In this document: piece by piece, positions 34,816 to 45,059 of the stretch
How positions within the stretch are numbered: the first letter of the stretch is position 1
How the letters are laid out: the number at the start of each line of letters is the position of its first letter
Program-made: the position numbers and the translations under genes
Notes under the pieces: model-generated
Databases searched by the model: none
Seen by the model: only the letters and a program-made list of their open reading frames with translations
Told to the model about the DNA's origin: nothing
Source of the DNA: Emmonsiellopsis sp. PD_33
Taxonomy: Eukaryota; Ascomycota; Eurotiomycetes; Onygenales; Ajellomycetaceae
Reading direction: 5' to 3'
Assembly (NCBI GenBank): GCA_032988165.1
Contig: JANTQF010000084.1
Coordinates: 58,735 to 122,734, forward strand
DNA: 64,000 nucleotides

Positions 34816-35993
34816 CTACTCCTCCATCCTATCGCTCTCAGCCGGTTTAGATTCTTCCTCCTCCTCGTCCTCCTCCAGCGCAGCCTTGGCAGCCTTGACA
34901 GCCTCCTCTAGTAGATCCTGCGGCACCTCGACATGTCGGCCCTTAGTCGGCCCATCCACGGCGCTGATCCACGTCATCTCCAGCTCAAAGTCCTTATCCT
35001 TGCTGTCCTCGTGCGCAATGTAGATGATCCGGGCGGCCTCTTTGATCCCGTCTTTCAGCGTCAGGTTGCCCGAGGTGAGATCCAGCTTCTCCAGCTCAGC
35101 TTTGGCGGCTTGTCGGCCCTTGCCTGTCGCGGCACCATAGTAGCCCTATTCCATTACAAAAGGCTGTCAGCAAAGCCGTATTATATCCCTTAACACGAAG
35201 AAAATAAAAAGCCGTACCCAGTAAAGCCCGCTAGGCTCAATCATATACAATCCCGGCCCGCCAGCCTTCGCACCCTCAACCTTTCCACCAGAGCCGGACT
35301 TGGGTCCCGATCCTACCTGTCCGTCAACAGGTAGCTCCAGCTCCGAGTCCCACCCACCAACAATGGACGTCACTCCAAAAGGCCGCACGGACGAGTAGAG
35401 GGTATATGCTTGGACATAGCCGCCTAATCTGCTCGCGAGGACGGATGTGGGGATGGGTCCTTTATAAGTGCTTCTCCACGAGGAGGCTTCATCTCTGGCT
35501 CTGGAAACGAAATGTCGGCCGTCGGGGACGAGGCCGGAGGAGACCTGCCAAATTATACATTGAGTTAGTTGGGGAATAGAGCCAAGGGGGAACTGGGGGG
35601 GGTGTGGATATGTGCTGACAATTCCAATATTTCGATCAACACTCGCTATGCGCTTGTTGGCACCTGGCTTCAGCAGCTTGCTGGTTATGATCTTCTCCAC
35701 CGCGAGCACGACGCCGTCCTTGCATCTTATTCCGATTGCTGTGCCGCCATTCTCGACTGCTTTCACTGCATATTCGACCTACGAGGAGAGGTTAGTACGT
35801 TCGGTGCTTGTTTGTTGATTTGTTGGTGGCATGCGAGCAGGGCCAGGCTTACTTGGAAGTTCCTGCCATCTGGAGAGAAGACAGAGTTTGAGAGATCGTA
35901 GCCGGTGCCTATCGACGTCTGTTTCGCGCGGGGAGGTTAGCGATGCAAGCTCCTTGCGTGTTTGGGGGAGGTTGGTTGGCTGGGACATACCAT
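34816..35993 (-). CDS. PRE10: 20S proteasome subunit alpha type-7 in yeast numbering (PSMA3-like)
   Basis: Alpha-ring subunit of the 20S core. Exons on the minus strand are 35993-35991 (exactly ATG), 35918-35853, 35778-35620, 35544-35218 and 35145-34816, giving 294 aa. The alpha-subunit signature TSIGTGYDLSNSVFSPDGR-FQVEYA is split over exons 2 and 3. KAVENGGTAIGIRCKDGVVL and IASVDRNIGIV/SSGLVPDGR follow, then GPGLYMIEPSGLYW/GYYGAATGKGRQAAKAELEK, diagnostic of the alpha-3/Pre10 type. The acidic C-terminus (EEDEEEESKPAESDR) is typical of this subunit. Insertion of a roughly 20-residue Gly/Ser/Lys loop (SGPKSGSGGKVEGAKAGG) is longer than in yeast. The donor of intron 3 is GTCAGC. A GTCACGTGAC palindrome lies 235 bp upstream. 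Confidence 0.95.
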
Positions 35994-36693
35994 CGCTGGA
36001 GCTGAGGTTGGACGGAGCTGTGACTAGGCGGTTGGAAATGGATTGGGGGAGGGGCGGACAGGGGAGTTCGTGGGGATAGGTTGGTAGAGGAGTTGAGAGA
36101 GAATGGAGGGAGAAATGGCAGGTCAATCGTCAAGCAGTCGTGGAGGTTGAGCAAATCGATCTGATAGACAGCTGCAAACAACGCAATGGATGTCCAAGCT
36201 CACGCGTCACGGGATTGCTGCCTCTGAGTCACGTGACCGACGAGCTTCATCCAACCTTACAGCGGCTTCCTTTCAATTCACGAACACTACAGGCCACCTC
36301 CTCATTCTTCTATTCTATCCCTATTGCAACCTAGGAAGATTCCTGCTTCTTTATGTAGGCGTAGTCGTCCTCTGAATAGTCCTTTGAGAACCCCTATTCT
36401 GTGGAGACATTATTTTACCCCCAAACACGATTATTTGAAGTGGGAGGTGCAAAGGACTCAGCTAGTACTTAGTACTAACAGGCAGAGAGAAAGCTTGAGA
36501 GCAATAGCTTCCCGTCCAACAAGAGTGATCATTGTGAGACTGGAGTCTCAGGTAGCTGATACCGAAGGGTATTGTTCGCAATCTTTTCATTTTTGTACGA
36601 GGTTCTACACTGAGTTGAGATGATATTTGTTTTTTATTGTTTTCTAGTCTGCATCATAAAACTAAGATATACATTTCTTCGCCGTCCTTACTA
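35994..36693. promoter_or_regulatory. PRE10 promoter region and 3' flank of the small secreted protein gene
   Basis: 700 bp with no further gene seen. It includes the CACGTG palindrome reported separately. Confidence 0.4.
36228..36237. promoter_or_regulatory. GTCACGTGAC palindrome upstream of PRE10
   Basis: A perfect 10 bp palindrome with a CACGTG E-box core, 235 bp upstream of the PRE10 initiator. The identical decamer precedes IDH1. CACGTG cores are bound by Cbf1-like or other bHLH factors in ascomycetes; the factor here is inference. Confidence 0.5.
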
Positions 36694-36972
36694 GGAGGTC
36701 GGCGGCTCTCTCTTTTGAGTCAACAGCATCCTCGTCTGCAAATCTGTTGATGCTGCCTCCAGAACCAAAGGAACGGACAAATCATAAGCTTGCGTACCGG
36801 CTTGTGAAAGCGGCAACTTTGACTGAAAGACCTCTAATTCGCTAGCCAGGCGCGCCGCGCCACAGGCCGACCCAGTGCCACTGTTGAGCTGGTGCAAGGG
36901 GAATCTAGCCATGAGAGTGTTAATGTTCAGGGCTAGGAGTGTGAGGGGAACAACAAGTACAGCAAGCTTCAT
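36694..36972 (-). CDS. Small secreted protein, unknown function
   Basis: Single-exon frame of 92-93 aa starting MKLAVLVVPLTLLALNINTL, a clear signal peptide (Lys, then a hydrophobic core). The mature part is polar with one Cys (GTGSACGAAR) and ends RMLLTQKREPPTS, with a possible Kex2-type KR site near the C-terminus. No family recognised. Only the signal peptide and clean length support it; an alternative is a non-coding chance frame. Its neighbours are the PRE10 promoter and an apparently broken gene. Confidence 0.45.
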
Positions 36973-37528
36973 TATTGGAATGTACTTTCCTAAAAGAAAA
37001 AGAAGAAAAAGAAAAAGGAGAGGGGGAAGAATATTTCTATCTGGTGCAGGGTAAAGTGATATCAAGGAAAGGACTTCTTGGAGACTTGTTGTATTGAATG
37101 AAAAGAATGGCTTCTGGTATTTCCAGAGACTTGGGTTGTAATTGGGCCTTATATATCAAGTTTGATCACTCTGCTTGACACCTTTTTCTCAGTCATGGGC
37201 GCATTGTAGGATGAATCTTCTTATCCAATATGGGGCCTTGAGGCTGGGTTCCAACGTGCTTTGTAGTGCACTATATTTGTAAACAGCAGTATACTGGCCC
37301 GGATTGAACATATCACGGAATTCTACCATGTCGACCATTCTTGGATCGTGATTCGCTAACGTAGGTTCATCATTGACATCGGCACTCGAACCCAGCTGTG
37401 TGCAATTGGTAGACGGGAGCCAACACTGTAAGTGGTTTGGACGGATATTGGCAGATTAAGTAGACATATCCTACTAGGAGAGACAACATTCCATTGGCGA
37501 TAGGGTGAGCCGACCGTATCATACTTTT
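36973..37528. other. Intergenic
   Basis: 556 bp upstream of the small secreted protein gene on the minus strand. No gene recognised. Confidence 0.35.
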
Positions 37529-38294
37529 TCAGTCTGCGTAAATGGCGCGTTGATCACCCGACACCACGACATAGGCACCCCACAACGGATCCCCTGGGTC
37601 CCGCCAAAGGGAATTGATGACGGCAGCGTCCGTCCAAAGAAATACTGTTTAAAAACCTGCCATTTTTAGGAAGCCCACCGTTCGTTTCGAGGTATGGTAT
37701 GTATCAAGTCTCAAAATAACTCACGGGAGGTGAAATTAGGCCCTTGTTGGATTGTTTGTAGCTGGATCTATTCTGGCTCTTGTTCCACCAAGGCAAAGGC
37801 TCGTATATCTCGCAGTACTTCAGGTACGATTGGCTCGGTCCCGTGCCAGAGCAGTTCATAGACGCGGCGTTTTGGGTTGCCCACGAAAGTCAAGTTTTCC
37901 ATGTAAGCACTGAAAGCATCAGTCAGCCATCATCTGATAGTGGGCAATAGCAGTAGTAGACCTACGAAGGGAATATACTGAAGAAGGACTTGCTTATTGC
38001 ATGGGTCAGAACATCCCCGGCAGTCTTCTGCGGCACTCTAGCACTCTCAAAAACAGTTGGAACATATCGGAAGAGGATATCCGGGGTCCACAACACGCGG
38101 CCTTCCTTATCTTGATTATTGGCTATAAAATCGAGCACATCATGAAGTTGCTCAGGGCCCAGAGTGATACTTTTTCTTAATCGCCGCTTTCTTTTGAGGC
38201 GATCGAGTACCCCTCTAGAGCCAGCACGATCTTCTGGCGACCAAAACAGACGTTCCGAGTCTTGTGGTGCTGTATCTTCGCGTATGGGTTCCAT
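37529..38294 (-). pseudogene. Unrecognised gene with one in-frame TAG
   Basis: Read on the minus strand, exons 38294-37966, 37909-37725 and 37644-37529 join with good introns (GTAGGT...CAG and GTGAGT...CAG) into 210 codons, in one frame except for a TAG at 37770-37768 (codon 157). Before the stop: a basic N-terminus (RLKRKRRLRKS), then LGPEQLHDVLDFIANNQ and ENLTFVGNPKRRVYELLWHG. After the stop the frame continues with protein-like sequence (INSLWRDPGDPLWGAYVVV) to a normal TGA. The frame agreement across the second intron argues that the TAG is a recent nonsense change, plausibly CAG to TAG. Alternatively a 156 aa protein ends there. I do not recognise the family. Confidence 0.5.
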
Positions 38295-39522
38295 GATTCC
38301 CTGGTGGACTTGACCGCACAGACTGTGTTTGTAACTGATGCTTTGATGAACCAGAAAACGTCTTTCTGCGTCTCCGAGTCTCTATATGATCAGGCTTTCT
38401 CTGAAGAGGTGGATTTAACAACAGAGCAAGAGGCACATTCAAAGGAGTAAGTCTCTTTCCTCAGCATTCAGGGGGAATTTTGCCTGGTTCGACAAGTGAA
38501 GTTGTGGGTCAGTGAGTGTGAAGTTTCCTTCCCTTCGTTCCTTGCAGTGACGTCACCCAGCCCAGTGAGCCCAAAAATAGGGGCGGCCAATCAACGCGCC
38601 TCTTTTTCAACCTCGTTTTTTGTGACAAGTGAAGCAGCCCATGATCCATCCTATGCCCTACCTGCTTGGACAAAAGTCATTATATTGAATGAAATACAGT
38701 CAGGAACTTATATTTCAGTTGCTTTGATCCAGCAACAACCTTTCAATATTCTAAGATGAGCCGAAGCGTTTCGCGACCAGAGCGTTGGGTTCATCCCTGC
38801 CAGTTTGTGACATTCGAGATCGAAAGTGCATAGCCAACAGACTGCACCAACAGTACCAATCTGCTGGGTATTAATAAACCTATCATTTCCATTCGGGATT
38901 CTGCAACCCCCCTTGATGCCGTATGTAATTAGCAACCTCCTTCTTTGAAGTGTAGCTAACCACAGACTCGATCGCAGGGGTTGATGCAGTATTCCATCCC
39001 ATTTGTCATCCTTTGTCAGTTGTTCCGCTGCGCGCTCGATTCGTAGGAGGAGTGAATGTTATATCTATGGTGAAGAGGCTGTCAAAAATTTCTCCTGGCT
39101 TGCATTTCCGAGATAGACCTGAGGTCAGCCGCATGCGCGACCGGATGCTGTAGGGAAGCTACTTGCAACTAACAACGCATGAGCCGCATCAAATTCAGGG
39201 AGCATGGACCGAAATTAGGCTATTTTTGGGAACGGATGCCGAGCAGCGCCGCTGCAGTTGGTGAGAAAAAACACGCTGGGTTGTTACTTTGCATCTTGCT
39301 TCAAGTTAGTTCCACGCGCTGTGTCATGCCATTAGATCCATTCGGATCTTCGGCACTTCTCAAAAGGCTCCCAAAACCCTCCATCCATGCATTCCGTCCT
39401 TGTCCCTCCGCTTGAGGGTCTGTCCAGAAGGAGATAACTCTTCATTCAAATATATTGCTGAGAAGTATTGGAGGCGGACAGCAGATATCACTCTACTACC
39501 ATTTCATTCCTGATCCATTATC
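38295..39522. other. Divergent upstream region between the unrecognised gene and the glycosyltransferase
   Basis: 1.2 kb with only short open frames; no start, motif or splice pattern I can support. Confidence 0.35.
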
Positions 39523-41278
39523 ATGGAGCTGTCGCTGGTACATCCCTCCCGGAAGATCCTGCTCATCGTGACGACGGGAGGGTTTACGCATGCCAGTGAG
39601 TGCACTGAATAGATACCTGCGCTCAAATCAACTAAGCAGAGAGTGATGTTGCAAAGGCCCCGTCTTGGAAATTGGCAGGGTACTAGCCGCCCGCGGTCAC
39701 ACAATAGAATTCGCAACACTGGAGGGTCAAGAGCACTGGGTCGAGGGCGAGGAATACGGATTTATTACAAAGGTCTATTTGCTCGGTTCAGGCCCGACAG
39801 ATGAGCAGCTAGAAGCGCATTACCGGCGATCACAGAAGTGGGATGTCACCAAGGGATTGGGGTCATTGATGGAGTCCAAGTATCTGTTTGATTCATTCTG
39901 GCCGCAGACCTACCATGGGCTCAAGGGGTTAATGAGTAACTCAGATACCCGACCCGACATGATGATCGCAGACTTTTTCGTTGAGGCAGTAAAGGATATC
40001 CATGTCGAATATCGGTTACCGATTGCAGTGGTGTGGCCGAACATGCCTTTTCTGATGATGCCCTGTTCCTATATCCCTGGCCAGCCCGATTTTCAGCTTG
40101 ACGGCACGCTTACCTCGGAGACCGCGTCCATGTGGCTACGTATTAGGAACGAGTTGGTTGTCGTGACTGGCCTGGGAGCCATCCTGAAGTGGATGAACTG
40201 GACCAAACAAATGCGCCGGGCCAACAACGTTTATTATCCTACCCATCGCATCCAGAAGCCAGACTATCTAGTCCTGGTCAATTCCTTCTTTGGCCTCGAG
40301 GTTCCGCGTGATCTACCTCCTACCTGTGCATTGGTTGGGCCGCTCCTTAGCCCGACGTATCCCCCGCTGGATGATAGCTGCCAGGCATTCTTAGATAAAC
40401 ATCGGTCGGTCCTGTACGTTGCACTGGGTACACATATTATCATGTCCAATTAGGATACTGTCAAGATCATCAATGGAGTCATGCGCTTGATTCAAGAGCA
40501 TTTGATCGACGGTGTCATCTGGGCTATTGGCCGAAAGAGTCGGCAGGATCTGGACGGGAATGAGGCCTTCCAGACAAAGAACGATAGTACCATTCGAATG
40601 AGTGACTTGTTGAGCAACAAGCATCCAGACTGGCTTTTCCCCTTTTTTGCCCCCCAGCGCGCTATCCTAGACCATGAATCTACCAAGCTCTACTTCACCC
40701 ATGGTGGCGGCTCCAGCGCCAATGAGGGTCTCTATCACGGGAAGCCGCTCATCTCCATGGGTTTCTTCTTTGACCAGGTCGCAAACACCACCCGCGTAGT
40801 TGCAGCTGGTGTTGCCGAGTCCCTTAACAAGTTCGATTTCACGAGCGACGAACTCTACGCCAAAATTAGAAAGATCCTCCAGTCCGGCGAGAATGGTAAC
40901 AAGGATTACCAGCGCAACGTCCTGCGCATGAAACGCATTGCCCATATTGCCTCCAAACGCAAGAACCACGCGGCTGACCTGGTCGAGGAACTCATGTACG
41001 ATAACGAGCTGCGCTTTAGCGACATCGACCGCCGTCATGAATTGCAGCCCATGCATCTGCAGACGGCTGATATGCGCATGCCTGCGTACAAGGCTAAGAA
41101 CTGGGATCTCTACGCGGTCAGCGCCTTGGGGATTTCCGTGATGGTGGGATCGACACTGTTCGCGGGCCGTATGTTGTGGGTGTCTTGGGTTCCGTTGGAA
41201 GGGAGAGGTAAACTGGCGGCTAAAGGGCTTTGGAGGGCCCTGAGAAATGTTTTTACGTATCAGTACCCCTATGTATGA
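39523..41278 (+). pseudogene. Family 1 UDP-glycosyltransferase interrupted by one TAG
   Basis: UGT-type enzymes transfer a sugar from a UDP-sugar to small lipophilic acceptors. Exons 39523-39595 and 39657-41278 (intron GTGAGT...AAG) give 565 codons with a single in-frame TAG at 40451-40453 (codon 290). The N-terminal acceptor domain starts KILLIVTTGGFTHA and includes GRVLAARGHTIEFATLEGQE. The donor-binding domain after the stop has FAPQRAILDHESTKLYFTHG and GGSSANEGLYHGKPLISMG, the GT1 signature region with its His and Glu. A C-terminal membrane helix (LYAVSALGISVMVGSTLFAG) resembles animal-type UGTs. The stop falls within HIIMSN-[TAG]-DTVKIIN, where Gln is the likely ancestral residue. The rest of the frame is intact, so the lesion is recent, a sequencing error, or read through. 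Confidence 0.75.
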
Positions 41279-42072
41279 GAAACCCATGCGGTGCTAGCTC
41301 AACGCTGCCCCTGATAATGGATCAGGATTAGAACAGAAAGGCCAACGAGATATATAATGATGGTATAGAGTAAGAATGCTCATTTTTATCATTGGCATGT
41401 ATCTAGTAGCTTTTGTATTTTATTTCTTCTCCTAACATGTTAATACTTATTGATAACTGTGGAAATTCTAGCGTAATTGTACACATCTCCACCACTGAAT
41501 CTTAAGATTTCCCACTTATGCTTCTTGTCATCAAGATAATTTCTATGTCGTTGACCCCTTTTCAGGCATTGCCGTTTTGCTGCCTGAGAGACGCTGATTC
41601 GCCCAGCGCCGCCCGGGAAAAGGTCGGGCCGTCACACCGCATCCAACCATCCTTCCCCTCTTCTCAACTTCAACTTCGACCTCAACCTCTTCTTCGTCCA
41701 CCATCTCTGCTTCTCGTCTACTCTCTCTCATTTTGCTTCACATCTGCTTCGTTGTCTCTGTGCATTCCCAACCGACACATCGCTGTCTCTCCACTTGCTG
41801 GACCCTAGACTTCCCCTCCATCCCGGCTGGATCCAACTTCGCGGACTGGACATCCTTCCTCCTGCTCACGGACTCTGGACTTCTAGGACCCTTCGCGGAA
41901 CCCCAACTGTTTAGTTTACTACGATAATTAGCTAGCTTAGTTGTTATCATAGTCCCAAAAAAGATTCAAATTCTTTGCTTCACCAACTTCTTCTGTGTCT
42001 CGAAAAAGGCTCCTTCGTCTTCCTCTTCCAGTCTCCTCTAGTTAACCCTCAGCACGAGCTTTGTCAGGAAAC
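41279..42072. promoter_or_regulatory. Upstream region/leader of the next gene
   Basis: 794 bp containing the glycosyltransferase 3' flank and a pyrimidine-rich stretch (about 41640-42050) typical of a fungal 5' UTR. No separate gene seen. Confidence 0.4.
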
Positions 42073-43051
42073 ATGTCGTCCTCTGTGCTGCATCACTGTA
42101 CTTTCTGTGGGCATGATTCAGAAATCTCAAGCTCACTGGCAGCCTTTGCGGAGAATCCCTGCTGCCGTCAGGTAAACCCTCTCTTTACTTCTGTCGAGTC
42201 TCCTGTCTCTTCTCCCTGCCCAGGCCCCTCCCCCCTCCCCAACTAACGACTCCCAACAGTGTGGTCTGTCTGCTGTAGAGGGCGATTCCAAGATGCAAGA
42301 CGAGCTGGCATCTCTCTTCGCACGGCAGATGAATGTAGCGGCCGTTCCCAACCCGGCAAGCCCGCAGACAGCTGCGTTCTCGACTCCTGACATGTCCCCT
42401 CCCTCCACCCCATCAGGACGCCCAATCACGTATAGCGTCACCCAGCACTATCACCACTCCTCGCACCAGGCTCCCTCAGGGGCGTGGTCGACCCTCCCCT
42501 CAACTCTCCATGATTTGGAACATGCGGGTGTTTCTGCGGAGGATATCCTTTCCCGTTATAATATTGACCCGTTGGCTCTCTGGCCCTCTCAACTCCACTT
42601 GTTCAAGCAAGCTGGAATCGAACAAAAGGCTCGTTTGATTGAGTTGTGGCAGATATCCCGGCCTACTGTGGGGAATTCAGACCCCCCTCAAACTCATACC
42701 CAGCCTTCCAGCGATCAAAGTGATGAAATGATGGACTCGAATGATATGGACGGTATGGATCATGATGGACAGGATGCTGAGCCATACGTCATGTCAGGCT
42801 ACGAGGCCCTTGCGCAGCGAGAATACGACCTTTCAGCCACAAACGCGGCGGAACATGCTTCCACACAACCACCCCCTGCCTCGACCTACAAACCCGCCGT
42901 CGATCCCGTGTACAAAGGTCACGAGTGGTGGGACAATTCCTCGTCAGATCAACCACTGGAGCACCAGTACGGCGCGTTCGAGTCTAGAAATATGTACATG
43001 GGGTGTGGCATTACTCGGGCGCATTGGCTCGATGACCAGAACGTGCTCTAA
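42073..43051 (+). CDS. Fungal protein with Cys-rich (zinc-ribbon-like) N-terminus, function unknown
   Basis: Exons 42073-42171 and 42260-43051 give 296 aa. The N-terminus has HHCTFCGHD and, across the splice, NPCCRQ/CGLSAVEG, so CxxC plus CCxxC could bind one zinc. Residues 50-130 are Pro/Ser/His-rich. A compact helical segment follows (LHDLEHAGVSAEDILSRYNI, LALWPSQLHLFKQAGIEQK), then an acidic Asp/Met-rich stretch and a C-terminal conserved-looking SRNMYMGCGITRAHWLDDQ. It has no signal peptide or membrane helix. A nuclear or cytosolic regulatory role is possible but is only inference. I do not recognise a named family. Start chosen at the first ATG that brings the CxxC motif in frame. Confidence 0.75.
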
Positions 43052-44724
43052 GTGGCACCCGAGGAGTCGAAGGAACGTTTTATTTGTTTGGTGGTACCTA
43101 GCCCTTATTGTCTGTTTCTTTAATAGTTATGTTTTGCATACGTCCATGAGTTAACTACCCTGCACGCGATGAGTGCTTTGGATTACAAGCTTGGGTTTAA
43201 ACCCCGCCTGGAATATGATGATCTATGATATACGCAGCGAGTTTTGTCTTCTTTATATCCCATTCCCACCCTGTCTTGTTTTTCAATATACTACTATGCC
43301 CATCAATATCCCACCTCTTCCCTTATTGCTCTCAAACCAACCACTGGCCCACATCACTTGCATGTCCTAGATATATATAGTCTTTTTATTCCGCTATCCC
43401 ATGGCTCATTGCACTTACTGAACGCTTGGAGCATACATTTCATCAACCTATCAGTAGAACGAGGAAATGAATGGAATATCATTGCTTCATCCATCTCGGG
43501 ATTACTCTCACTTTACTATATACCCATCTGGCACGCTTCAAGACGTCCAATTGGCTCCATCGATTCAAGAGCCCACAGCGCCTCTATCCACGTGCATATT
43601 TTAGAGGGGTATAGACTATTTATCAGATTCGGTGGTATGTGGCTATATTGTATTGCATTGTAGGTATGTATGGTATGTACATTCATCCATGAGTATGCAA
43701 ACAGCCCAGATTTGGAGGCGGGGTATCCAGTTCAAGCTATGTGCAAAGAGGCAAATGGGGATAAAATGCAAAGGAAAAACGGGCGAGGAGGGAGTATGGG
43801 CAGGGCCGGACGGAGCAGAGCAGACGCCAACTAGTTAGGGACCTAGCCAGCCACGAATAGCGATGATGTTGCGATAAACGATTAGGAAAACCTAGACAAG
43901 TCCGATAAAGAAAACTATAGTAGGATATAATATGATTGAATATAATAGACATCGATGGCAGACAATGGATATGAGATTAAAAGAGAGTGTATGTCTGGTT
44001 TGAAGGGTGGTAGAACGAATGGGAAGGAAATACAGTAGTAGCAGCGTTACAGGACATAAGCAGCGTGCTGTGAAAAGGGCGACAGGCAGACGACATTTCC
44101 GAATCCAAGAGGGGAGCAGAGAATCGGTTCCAGAAGACGTTGGGAAATAGGCGTGCAGGGGCCTAGCGTGGTTGGAGTTCCTGGTCTTCTCAGTTGATGT
44201 TGGAAGGACGGGCCTGCAAGATCGCAGGTGGGCATGTCTTTTTTTTGTGGTTTTTTTTTTTTTTTTTGAGTTGGGCGGGTAGGACCCACGCCGTTCTTTG
44301 ACGTTTGTCTTCGTACGACAGAAGTCTCGATATTTTCGAGTTTGTCGCCCGAAAAGAGTGGAACTGCCGACCCGTATTTCCCTGTCCATGCGTCCAGCTT
44401 TTTTAAAGAAAAAAGAGCCGAAATAATAGAGAAGACAAGAAACGTGCAAACACACTCCCATGGATATCCCCAGTAAACACCAGGTGCCCAACCAAGACGC
44501 CAAAAATCGCGCAGAATTATCGACCAGGTATGTAAGCCCACCCACCCAACCCATTCCCACCGTAAACTCCGGAAAGAGCATGATGCTAAGATCCGGGCAT
44601 CGAAAAAAAGGGTGAAAACCATAGCGAATCGAAGTTGCACTGAAATCGAACAAACAGGGGATTTGGCGTGATAGTCTGAAAGAAAAAGAAGCTAAAGGGA
44701 CAACATCCTCTCTCGTATCACCAG
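43052..44724. other. 1.7 kb without a supportable gene
   Basis: AT-rich 3' flank of the preceding gene, then polypyrimidine/A-runs near 44235-44270. Open frames exist on both strands but lack family resemblance and splice logic. Confidence 0.35.
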
Positions 44725-45059
44725 CTACACCGAGAGGAGTAAACGTCGAAGCCCGAGGCCTGGGGCTCGATGGACTATCGCCCAGGCGATAATCGAAGTT
44801 GCGGGGTTGAAGACCGCTAACTTAACACCCTTGGCCGGGACGAGAGCACCATCTTTTAGCGAGAGCTGTTGGCCATCAGTTAGCCGCTGGTTATCAAAGC
44901 CGTTGTAGCAACAAGAAAGATAGACCTACGAACTGGAGCATCGATTGGAGCAGCATCCTCAGGAGCAGGAGCCGGAACGGGCTCTGGTTCTGGCTGTGGA
45001 ATGGCAACACCCCAGACAGACGTAGCCATGAGGGCAAGGAATATTGTGATGATCTTCAT
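44725..45059 (-). CDS. Small secreted Pro/Glu-rich peptide precursor, unknown function
   Basis: Proposed exons 45059-44934 and 44865-44725 give 88 aa. Intron 44866-44933 has donor GTTCGT, a GCTAAC branch-like site and acceptor AACAG. The signal peptide is clear: MKIITIFLALMATSVWGVA. It is followed by PQPEPEPVPAPAPED, a PE/PA repeat of the type seen in fungal secreted propeptides. Exon 2 reads LSLKDGALVPAKGVKLAVFN and ends GLGLRRLLLSV. If unspliced, the frame stops after 59 residues (VRRSIFLVATTALITSG). The rare GTTCGT donor occurs in other genes here, supporting the splice, but the model is tentative. No family recognised. Confidence 0.5.

Noticed and set aside
40437..40453. Mini-intron removing the TAG in the glycosyltransferase
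   Set aside because: The only GT...TAG pair spans about 27 nt, below the smallest introns in this window (about 49 nt), and removal would delete conserved residues.
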